NCBI GenBank assembly: GCA_028288395.1
Contig: JAQBNV010000122.1
Coordinates: forward strand, 1 to 6,429
Direction: 5' to 3'
Source: Adhaeribacter sp.
GTDB taxonomy: Bacteria; Bacteroidota; Bacteroidia; Cytophagales; Hymenobacteraceae
Length of the DNA: 6,429 nt
Part shown: in pieces, positions 1-6,104 of the stretch
Numbering within the stretch: position 1 is the first letter of the stretch
How the letters are laid out: every line of letters begins with the position of its first letter
Notes under the pieces: model-generated
The model's input: the letters and a program-made list of their open reading frames with translations, nothing else
Told to the model about the DNA's origin: nothing
Databases searched by the model: none
Made by a program: the position numbers and the translations under genes

Positions 1-430
1 CTTCCACGGCCCGGCGGCAGCCGTTCAAAAATATTTCTACGTGCTCGGGTTTGCTGGCGGCCAGGGTATTGGCGCCGTTTCCGCCTTTATCTACCACAAA
101 TACGCCCATGGTCATGCCGAGGCGCGCTAGCTCCTTGCCAATTTTTTCCTGCATCTCTACGGGGCGGCCCATCATGCCATTATCTTCCAGGGCCATAAAA
201 CCCTGATCGGCCATAAACTGTAATTGCTTAATGGGATCGTCGCCGGCTAAATTTTTAAACATACCAAAATGCGGGGCGTATTTCATTTTAAATTTGTGCT
301 TCGGAGCCGCTGGCGCCACTGGTCCTTTTACAAACGGCAAGGCCGCCGAAGCGCCCAGTACCGATGTACTCATGGCTAAAGCCGCAGAACCGGCCGCTAA
401 TGTTTTGGTAACGAAATCTCGACGTTTCAT
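1..430 (-). CDS. TIM-barrel sugar isomerase/epimerase-like protein (hydroxypyruvate isomerase family) with Tat signal, 3' end outside window
   Basis: The first 143 residues are visible; the gene continues past the left edge. The N-terminus MKRRDFVTKTLAAGSAALAM has a twin-arginine motif (R3-R4-D-F-V), a small-residue hydrophobic stretch (about 11-30) and Ala-rich possible cleavage sites near residues 27-30, so Tat-dependent export is likely. The mature part opens with KMKYAPHFGMFKN (about 48-60), then LQFMADQGFMALEDNGMMGR (70-89) and MGVFVVDKGG (108-117). This looks like the first beta/alpha units of an AP-endonuclease-2-type TIM barrel as found in Bacteroidota 'hydroxypyruvate isomerase family' proteins. 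The metal-binding residues of this fold lie in the missing part, so activity cannot be judged, and the family name does not prove the reaction. ATG at 430 is chosen because it gives the intact Tat signal; Met20 and Met49 would destroy it. The gene lies on the same strand as susCD, 156 bp downstream of the susD stop and beyond a hairpin. The family call is fairly sure, the substrate unknown. Confidence 0.85.
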   Translation of the reverse strand, partial: MKRRDFVTKTLAAGSAALAMSTSVLGASAALPFVKGPVAPAAPKHKFKMKYAPHFGMFKNLAGDDPIKQLQFMADQGFMALEDNGMMGRPVEMQEKIGKELARLGMTMGVFVVDKGGNGANTLAASKPEHVEIFLNGCRRAVE

Positions 431-549
431 ATTTAAAAATTCTTCTGTAAGTTTAGGAATATATAAGTAATAAGTAAAGGTAAGTTAATATGATAATTAT
501 GATTACTCTGATATTTCAGGAACACTTAATATAATGTTTTCAATATTTT
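431..549. other. AT-rich spacer between the susD hairpin and the isomerase start
   Basis: This stretch holds no credible gene. No match to the Bacteroidota -7 element (TAnnTTTG) was found on the minus strand, so an independent promoter for the isomerase gene is not evident and read-through from susCD remains possible. Upstream of the isomerase ATG the minus strand reads AGAAGAATTTTTAAAT, a purine patch that may help initiation but is not a clear Shine-Dalgarno. A short repeated heptamer lies at 464-477 and is listed separately. Confidence 0.6.
464..488. repeat. Tandem TAAGTAA heptamer with a third degenerate copy
   Basis: TAAGTAA occurs at 464-470 and again immediately at 471-477; a variant, TAAGTTAA, follows at 481-488. 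The block sits 34-58 bp upstream of the isomerase start, where a promoter or activator site would be expected. In sequence this AT-rich it could be chance; no function is claimed. Confidence 0.35.
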
Positions 550-576
550 AATAAGCTGCCATACCGGCAGCTTATT
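550..576 (-). terminator. Hairpin after susD, probable transcription terminator or mRNA 3'-end stabiliser
   Basis: AATAAGCTGCC at 550-560 pairs perfectly with GGCAGCTTATT at 566-576 (11 bp, 5-nt loop). It begins 10 bp beyond the susD stop codon, the usual position for an operon-ending terminator. Read on the minus strand, the stem is followed by AAAATATTG rather than a clean U-run; the only U-rich part is the stem base (CTTATT). It may therefore be a weak or partial terminator that reduces, rather than abolishes, read-through into the isomerase gene, or a 3'-end stabilising stem-loop. Confidence 0.55.
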
Positions 577-586
577 TCTAGATCTA

Positions 587-2386
587 TCAATACAAAGGAT
601 TCTGAACTAGCTCTTTATTTTTATTCATTTCATCCAATCTGATCGGCAGGAAATAGAAACGGTCGAGCCAGGCTCTCGCTGTAACCGATGGGATAACCTT
701 ATAGGTAGGGATGGTAGAGGTAGTTTTATCCGGATTAAGCTTATAAATGATATCAATTCCTTGGGCATTGGTATAAGCCTGGGGGGCTATCATCCAGCGA
801 CGAACATCAAAAAAGCGATGAGTTTCATATGCCAATTCAATCCGGCGTTCATGCCGGTAAGCATTCACCAGTTCCGATCCGCTTGCAGTAATTCCGGGTA
901 ATCCGGCTCTTTTCCGAATCATATTGATATAGGTTCTGGCTTCTCCCTCCTCTCCAAGACCTAAGCAGGCTTCGGCATAATTTAATAATACCTCCGTATA
1001 CCGGATAAAGCGCCAGGGATTTTCCTGCCAGCCAAACTGTCCATTAACACTCGGATCCATAAATTTTGCCAGATAGTATCCGGTTGGCGTACCATTCCAG
1101 TCTTCTATCGGACTTTGTCGGGTGTCCAGGCCAGGAATTATATCAACCTTATTGGTGGTGGAATTCCATTTTTCAAACCGCCCGGTTTGAACCATACCCT
1201 TGGGATCTGAAGCCTGCACATCTACCGGTCGTTGACGTAAAAAAGCTCCGTCGTACAGGATAGAAGCATAGAAGCGTGGTTCCCGATTAACATAGGGGCT
1301 GGCGGCATGTGCTGGGTTAGCCCAACTAAATCTGCTACCGTCTTTCATTTCATAATCATCTACCAACTGGCCAATCGGTGTATTACCGCCATAACAGTGA
1401 AATCCATTGGGGGCATTATAACGGGCAATATTATTATCCCCGATTTTGGCTAGAAAGTACCGCACGAATATATCTTCGGAAGTTTCTTTCAGCAGGAAAA
1501 TTTCTCCGTAGTTTTTAGCGATATTATCTGTTGGTGCCGGATCTTTCTTATATAGGTCATACTGTCCTAAGTCTATAACAGCTTTAGCTGCCGCTTTAGC
1601 CGCTTGCCAGCGGGCAAGGCGGGCGCCACCTACATAGCCAATAAGTTCCGGGCGGGCATATCCGCCAGCCCAGGAACCATTAGAATTATACAAGTCACTA
1701 GCTGCATGCACAAGTACCCGTGCTTTGAGGGCTAAAGCCGCACCTTGGGTTGCCCGGCCTTTCTGAATAGACATGGTTAGTAATCCGGCTGCCTTATCAC
1801 ATTCACCTGTTATGAATTTTATGCTTTCTTCAAAAGAGCTACGGGGCACGGCATAATCCTCATTCAGTCCGTAAGCTTTGGTAATGATTGGTACTCCGCC
1901 ATAAACTGATACTAACATGTGATACAGATAGGCTCTTAGAAAATGTACCTCTCCTTTGAATCTGTCTTTTTGAGCAGGAGTAGCAGCTTTTGACTCCTCA
2001 ATTTTATCAAAGAAGAGATTACAAGCCCGAATGTTACGGTAAGCATTTTCCCAGACGAAGTCGTTACTATGATTACCGCCGGTATCGAAACTGTTATAAG
2101 CACTTGGCGTAATAAGGCTTTTGTTTACATCACTACTACCATAATTAAACACCAGCATGGCTTCATCTACATAACTGGCCATCATGGTGCTACCTTTAAA
2201 GGAATGCCCTAAGCCATTGTAAACATTGTTTATAAAAGATTCAATCAGGGCCGGATCATCTCCATCCCATACTACATCGGCAGAGTATTGATCTAAAGGC
2301 TGCAAATCAAGAATATCTTTATTGCAAGAAGTTGTATTCGCTAAAATCAACACAACTGTAAGTATATATATTATTCTTCTTCTCAT
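587..2386 (-). CDS. SusD/RagB-family surface glycan-binding lipoprotein
   Basis: This complete 599-residue protein is at the long end of the SusD family. The N-terminus MRRRIIYILTVVLILANTTS is a lipoprotein signal: basic start, hydrophobic core, and Cys21 as the lipidation site. The residues after it (NKDILD) include the K-D pair typical of Bacteroidota surface-export signals. Conserved SusD blocks follow in order: FLRAYLYHM (149-157) and YGGVPIIT (162-169) of the N-terminal TPR-like half; YTEVLLNYAEA (463-473); and ERRIELAYETHRFFDVRRW (513-531). It ends with the family's usual ..LVQNPLY. By family knowledge it sits on the outer face of the outer membrane, forms a lid on SusC and delivers oligosaccharide or other ligand. 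The ATG lies 9 bp after the susC stop, so the two are co-transcribed and probably translationally linked. The ligand cannot be inferred. The family is certain; no frameshift or missing block is visible. Confidence 0.97.
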   Translation of the reverse strand: MRRRIIYILTVVLILANTTSCNKDILDLQPLDQYSADVVWDGDDPALIESFINNVYNGLGHSFKGSTMMASYVDEAMLVFNYGSSDVNKSLITPSAYNSFDTGGNHSNDFVWENAYRNIRACNLFFDKIEESKAATPAQKDRFKGEVHFLRAYLYHMLVSVYGGVPIITKAYGLNEDYAVPRSSFEESIKFITGECDKAAGLLTMSIQKGRATQGAALALKARVLVHAASDLYNSNGSWAGGYARPELIGYVGGARLARWQAAKAAAKAVIDLGQYDLYKKDPAPTDNIAKNYGEIFLLKETSEDIFVRYFLAKIGDNNIARYNAPNGFHCYGGNTPIGQLVDDYEMKDGSRFSWANPAHAASPYVNREPRFYASILYDGAFLRQRPVDVQASDPKGMVQTGRFEKWNSTTNKVDIIPGLDTRQSPIEDWNGTPTGYYLAKFMDPSVNGQFGWQENPWRFIRYTEVLLNYAEACLGLGEEGEARTYINMIRKRAGLPGITASGSELVNAYRHERRIELAYETHRFFDVRRWMIAPQAYTNAQGIDIIYKLNPDKTTSTIPTYKVIPSVTARAWLDRFYFLPIRLDEMNKNKELVQNPLY

Positions 2387-2395
2387 GGTGATAAA

Positions 2396-5300
2396 TTATA
2401 AAGTAACAGAAAGACCAAAGTTTACAACCCTTTGAACCGGGTAACTGGAGTTGCCCTGGCTGTTATCTTCTGGGTCAAAATCTTTAATCCCCGGACTATA
2501 GGTGGCTAAATTAAAACCGCTCACATAGGCTCTTAAACCTTGTAAGCCTATTCTGGAATTGAGCCCGGCAGGAAGGTTATAGCCTAATTCCACGTTTTTA
2601 AGTCTGATATAATCTGTATTATGAAGCAAATAGGTGCTTCTTTGGGAACGGTAATATTCGTCTACCCGGTTAAATGCCCGTGGCTTTTGGGCGTCAATGT
2701 TATCAGGTGTCCAGCGACCTTCAAAGTCTGATAAAAGATAATTACCGAAATCACCGGCAGGTTCTAAGCGCAGATAGCGCTGGGCCCCGGCTGCCCCTTG
2801 TAATAGTATCGAAAAATCGAACTGCCGGAATTGCAGGTTTAAGCCCAAGCCACTCTGGAAAGTAGGCATATCAGTTTTATTATTTCTGACCCGATCATTA
2901 GCATCAATTTTACCATCTTTATTGACATCTTCAAAAATAACATCCCCGGGACGGGCACCTGGCCAATGGGGATATGCATCTACGGCGGCCTGATTCCGGA
3001 AAATGCCTAATGACTGGTAATACAGGTCATTCCCGGGGTTAAGCGGGTCAGTGGGCATTGGGCGTCCGGTAGAACGTTGGTATTCCGGTGCTCCCGGCGA
3101 TTCATCCCAGAATGTTATTTTATTTTTGGCATAACCACCATTGAAAGAAACCTGATATTTCAAATCGCTCGCCTCACCCCGATAGGCCACATCGAAATCA
3201 AATCCCCGGTTAGTTACTTTGCCGATATTTTCCCGGGGTAATATTAACCCGGTACTGGATGGAACGGAGGCATTGCGCGTCCAAAGCATTTGCGAACGTC
3301 GGTAATCAAAAAAATCTGCGGTTACCGAAAGCCTATCATTGAAAAAACCAGCATCAAATCCCACATTGGCTTGGTTGGCCACTTCCCAGGTTACGTTTGG
3401 ATTAGGAATTCGTCGTTCCAATAGCATGCGGCTTTCCTCACTAACATTAAACACATAGTTGAGGGTCTGAAAACCATAGGTAGAAAGATATTGCCACTCA
3501 TCTATGCGATCGTTACCGGTTTTTCCGTAAGATGCCCGCAATTTAAATTCACTAATAGTGGGCAGGTTATTTTTCCAAAAATTTTCCTCCGACAACCGCC
3601 AGCCTACAGAGAGACCAGGGAAAAAGCCAAAGCGTCCGGCTTCCGGAAAAATGTAGGAGCCATCGACCCGCCAAACAAATTCGGCTAAATATTTTTCTTT
3701 GAAATTATAGTTAGCCCGGCCAAAGTAATTCAAGCGGGCATTTTGATAAGCTGTACCGCCGTTATTCATGGCATTAGAGCCACCGGCATCTAACTGATCC
3801 AGGGCTGTAGATACAAAATAACGTCGGAATGCACTAAAGCTATCGCCCCTGCCGGTTCTGGTTTCGGTTCCGACCAAGAATTTAATTTCATTACTGCCAA
3901 AGGTTTTTTCATAATTAATCAGGCCGTTCAGCAGGATGTTTTGATCTTTTGCCGTGGTTTGGGTTAAGTTAGGATCGTTTATGCCTTTTATTCCTTTCAC
4001 CAGTACCGGCGTTCCATCGGCATCCCGGCTCCGTCCGTCCCAGGCATATAAGTACCAGGGTTTCTGGAAAATTTTACCGAAGCGGAAACCTTTATCCAGT
4101 GCTGCATTCCCAGTCAGTGTAAGGCCCTTTACCCAGGGTATTTTGATATTCAGTTTTAAATTGCTGTTTAGCACATAATACTGATCACTGGTATAACCAG
4201 TTTGATTAGTAGCAATAATGGCAGGGTTCTCACCTCTTTCAATATCCGGGCCAGGCATGCCGTTAGGCCAATAAGCTGGCATATTGGGTTTACCCCGCAA
4301 CAACCCTCCGATAATGGTCCCGGTAGCCCCACGGCCCGGAAAGTTGCTATCTTCCATCCGACCTACAACATCAAAGCCAATGCTGATATTTTTGTTTATA
4401 TCCGTATCCAGGTTCGTGCGGAAATCATACTGATTATACTTGGTAGCACTATTTTTATAAACAGCATCCTGGCTTTTAGCGCCTATCGAAATAAAGTATC
4501 GCATGAACTCACTGCCGCCAGATAAGGTAACGTTAGCCAGTACCTGCGAAGACCAGTTTTTATAAACTTCATCAAACCAGTCGGTGTTAGGATAACCCCA
4601 AGGATCAGAACCATCGGCATATTTCTGAATTTGCTCCGGGGTAAATCGGGCCGGCCGGCCCCGGTAGATATCTACTTCATTCAAGGCTGTTGCATATTGG
4701 GCAGAATTAGTCATTTTGGGAATCCGGGTAGGTTGGGTAATACCCTGATTGAAATTTACAACCAGTTGGGGCTTCCCGGATTTGCCCCGTTTGGTAGTAA
4801 TCAAGATTACCCCATTAGCAGCTTGGGAGCCATAAATAGCGGCAGAGGCGTCTTTTAACACCGTCATTGTTTCGATACTATTTGGGTCGATCCGGTCTAA
4901 TGAACGGCCCGGAATACCGTCTACTACTATCAAAGCACTGTTGTTGCCCAGCGTATTAGAGCCCCGGATTCGGATAGTGGTAGCATCCCGCCCCGGTTCC
5001 CCACTCCGACTAACCGCCATCACTCCGGGTAACCGCCCCGTTAGGCTATTACTAACATTTACTACCGGCGATTTTATGATATCTTCACCTTTCACCGAAG
5101 TAACTGAACCGGATAAGGTTTCTTTCTTTTGGGTTCCATACCCCACTACTACCACTTCCTCTAAGGCTTTTGCATCGGTTCTGAGCTTTATATTTATCGT
5201 AGTCTGATTGGCAGAGAAAGCAATTTCCTGGGTTTCGAAGCCAATAAAAGAAAAAACCAGGGTGCCGCTGCTGGCAGGCAAACCAAGGGAATAATTGCCG

Positions 5301-5488
5301 TCGGTATCGGTTGTTGCCCCGTTAGTAGTTCCTTTTTGCAGGATGGTAACCCCCGGCAAGCCTTCTCCTGCTTCTCCGGTAACTCTTCCGCGAATGGTAG
5401 TACCCTGGGCGTAAGCCCCGGCAACTGCCATAAAAATAAAGTGAAGCACGACCAAGTATTTCATACTTCTGAGTAGTGGTTGTCTCAT
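2396..5488 (-). CDS. SusC/RagA-family TonB-linked outer membrane transporter
   Basis: This complete protein has 1030 residues, normal for the family. Order of parts: signal peptide (MKYLVVLHFIFMAVAGAYA from Met9, likely cleavage after Ala27); carboxypeptidase-D-regulatory-like beta-sandwich (about 31-103, with DTDGNYSL at 61-68 and FIGFE at 81-85); TonB-box-like segment LEEVVVVGYGTQ (109-120); plug domain (about 125-236) with the SusC/RagA signature LTGRLPGVMAVSRSGEPG (149-166), VVDGIPG (188-194), LKDASAAIYGSQAANGVILI (211-230) and TTKRG; then the 22-strand beta-barrel. The family's calcium-loop-like DVNKDGKIDANDR lies at 854-866, and the chain ends in a barrel-closing strand, VVNFGLSVTL. It imports SusD-bound ligand through the outer membrane using TonB/ExbBD energy. 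No STN domain precedes the plug, so ECF-sigma/FecR signalling through this receptor is unlikely. The start is uncertain between Met1 and Met9 (5464): Met9 gives a conventional signal peptide. It heads the susC-susD unit; the substrate is unknown. Confidence 0.97.
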   Translation of the reverse strand: MRQPLLRSMKYLVVLHFIFMAVAGAYAQGTTIRGRVTGEAGEGLPGVTILQKGTTNGATTDTDGNYSLGLPASSGTLVFSFIGFETQEIAFSANQTTINIKLRTDAKALEEVVVVGYGTQKKETLSGSVTSVKGEDIIKSPVVNVSNSLTGRLPGVMAVSRSGEPGRDATTIRIRGSNTLGNNSALIVVDGIPGRSLDRIDPNSIETMTVLKDASAAIYGSQAANGVILITTKRGKSGKPQLVVNFNQGITQPTRIPKMTNSAQYATALNEVDIYRGRPARFTPEQIQKYADGSDPWGYPNTDWFDEVYKNWSSQVLANVTLSGGSEFMRYFISIGAKSQDAVYKNSATKYNQYDFRTNLDTDINKNISIGFDVVGRMEDSNFPGRGATGTIIGGLLRGKPNMPAYWPNGMPGPDIERGENPAIIATNQTGYTSDQYYVLNSNLKLNIKIPWVKGLTLTGNAALDKGFRFGKIFQKPWYLYAWDGRSRDADGTPVLVKGIKGINDPNLTQTTAKDQNILLNGLINYEKTFGSNEIKFLVGTETRTGRGDSFSAFRRYFVSTALDQLDAGGSNAMNNGGTAYQNARLNYFGRANYNFKEKYLAEFVWRVDGSYIFPEAGRFGFFPGLSVGWRLSEENFWKNNLPTISEFKLRASYGKTGNDRIDEWQYLSTYGFQTLNYVFNVSEESRMLLERRIPNPNVTWEVANQANVGFDAGFFNDRLSVTADFFDYRRSQMLWTRNASVPSSTGLILPRENIGKVTNRGFDFDVAYRGEASDLKYQVSFNGGYAKNKITFWDESPGAPEYQRSTGRPMPTDPLNPGNDLYYQSLGIFRNQAAVDAYPHWPGARPGDVIFEDVNKDGKIDANDRVRNNKTDMPTFQSGLGLNLQFRQFDFSILLQGAAGAQRYLRLEPAGDFGNYLLSDFEGRWTPDNIDAQKPRAFNRVDEYYRSQRSTYLLHNTDYIRLKNVELGYNLPAGLNSRIGLQGLRAYVSGFNLATYSPGIKDFDPEDNSQGNSSYPVQRVVNFGLSVTL

Positions 5489-5595
5489 GAATGATTAATA
5501 ATTAAGGTGGAGATGGAAAAATTTAGGGCAGAAAAATTTGAATAAATAGAAACTGTTTCAAAGCATAATAGAATTATTTTTAGTTTTCTTGTACT

Positions 5596-5605
5596 AATTG
5601 CAATT
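5596..5605. repeat. Short palindrome AATTGCAATT
   Basis: A perfect 10-bp palindrome lies about 110 bp upstream of susC, overlapping a second one, GCAATTGC at 5600-5607. The size and position would fit a regulator half-site, but short palindromes are common in AT-rich DNA, so this is recorded only as a visible pattern. Confidence 0.3.
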
Positions 5606-5679
5606 GCCAATGTACCTGAATTATCCTAAGGCAGCAATACCAGATGAAAATTTAGATAACTGCTAATAGAGAGGAATAT

Positions 5680-5705
5680 TTGTTAAATAAAATTTTAATT
5701 AACAA
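5680..5705. repeat. 26-bp near-perfect palindrome upstream of susC, candidate operator
   Basis: The left half TTGTTAAATAAAA (5680-5692) and right half TTTTAATTAACAA (5693-5705) are reverse complements at 12 of 13 positions; the one mismatch is 5687/5698. The outer arms TTGTTAA/TTAACAA are perfect. It lies about 190 bp upstream of the susC ATG and about 400 bp upstream of the dehydrogenase ATG. The dyad has no loop, so it reads more like a binding site for a dimeric regulator than an RNA hairpin. Low base complexity raises the chance of coincidence. Confidence 0.5.
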
Positions 5706-5999
5706 TGGTTTCTTTTAATTATTAATAAGAAAATATTGTATTCCGGTAAACTTAGGTTAAGTATTTATAAAAGTTGTAGTATTTAGTATAATTAAATAAT
5801 CACAGTGACATAGTTAAGTTAATTTTTAATATTGCTTTTAATACGTATATTATTTAACTACTCAAATATTAAGTTTATTAAAAACTGGTATAATTACGGT
5901 TTACAGTTACTATATCAAACCAAAATTAATTTAGAGTAATTCTGCGAGAATAGACAGATAGAAAGACTGCTTAAAAAAGTTATACCGGGTGTTCTTATT

Positions 6000-6016
6000 T
6001 ACTATTTTTAATAGTA
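6000..6016. repeat. Small inverted repeat TACTATT/AATAGTA
   Basis: TACTATT (6000-6006) and AATAGTA (6010-6016) form a 7-bp perfect stem with a 3-nt TTT loop, about 90 bp upstream of the dehydrogenase start. It has only one G-C pair per arm, so an RNA stem would be weak. It may be part of the promoter region of the plus-strand gene or simply AT-rich noise. Confidence 0.3.
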
Positions 6017-6053
6017 GTTTTAAACGCTTAACTCCAAGAGATGAAGCTAAGTT

Positions 6054-6071
6054 TTTTGGGTTATCCCAAAA
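6054..6071. repeat. Inverted repeat TTTTGGG-TTAT-CCCAAAA before the dehydrogenase gene
   Basis: TTTTGGG (6054-6060) and CCCAAAA (6065-6071) are perfect reverse complements around a 4-nt TTAT centre, ending 33 bp before the ATG at 6105. In an otherwise GC-poor spacer the GGG/CCC core stands out. It could be an operator overlapping the promoter or a small leader hairpin. No U-run follows on either strand, so a terminator is unlikely. Confidence 0.45.
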
Positions 6072-6104
6072 CAAAATTCTAAACCTAATGTAACACAGCA
6101 GACT

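Larger units (their letters stand above)
5489..6104. other. Long AT-rich divergent intergenic region (regulatory region of susC and the dehydrogenase)
   Basis: These 616 bp separate two divergent genes and must hold the promoters of both unless transcripts start further away. I see no credible gene, tRNA, or rRNA piece. The sequence is strongly A+T rich, unlike the genes on both sides. A search by eye for the Bacteroidota promoter found one exact -7 match (TAnnTTTG) on the minus strand, TAATTTTG at 5921-5928, but no -33 TTTG at a suitable distance. A looser candidate closer to susC, TATGCTTTG on the minus strand near 5560-5570, has one extra spacer base. No -7 match was seen ahead of the plus-strand gene. 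Inverted repeats at 5680-5705, 6000-6016 and 6054-6071 are listed separately. Confidence 0.7.

Noticed and set aside
231..470. 79-codon plus-strand open frame
   Set aside because: It is antisense to the Tat-signal isomerase-like gene, whose minus-strand translation matches a known family; the plus-strand product has no recognisable features.
2564..2930. DVNKDGKIDANDR in SusC as a possible dockerin or EF-hand fusion
   Set aside because: This calcium-loop-like segment (residues 854-866) is a normal conserved feature of SusC/RagA barrels, and only a single copy is present.
4202..4525. 107-codon plus-strand open frame and similar shorter ones across 1066-5207
   Set aside because: All lie antisense within susC or susD, which read through intact with conserved family motifs; these are shadow frames.
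5194..5424. 76-codon minus-strand frame overlapping the N-terminal part of susC
   Set aside because: It is an alternative frame of the same strand within the carboxypeptidase-regulatory-like domain of SusC; no start signal or domain supports it.
5719..5728. Palindrome TTATTAATAA and nearby TTTTAATA direct repeats (5824-5831, 5836-5843)
   Set aside because: They are composed almost only of A and T and are short enough to be expected by chance in this spacer.
5921..5928. TAATTTTG on the minus strand as a susC promoter -7 element
   Set aside because: It matches the Bacteroidota -7 consensus but no -33 TTTG lies at the right distance, it is more than 430 bp from susC, and such a short motif is expected by chance in AT-rich DNA.
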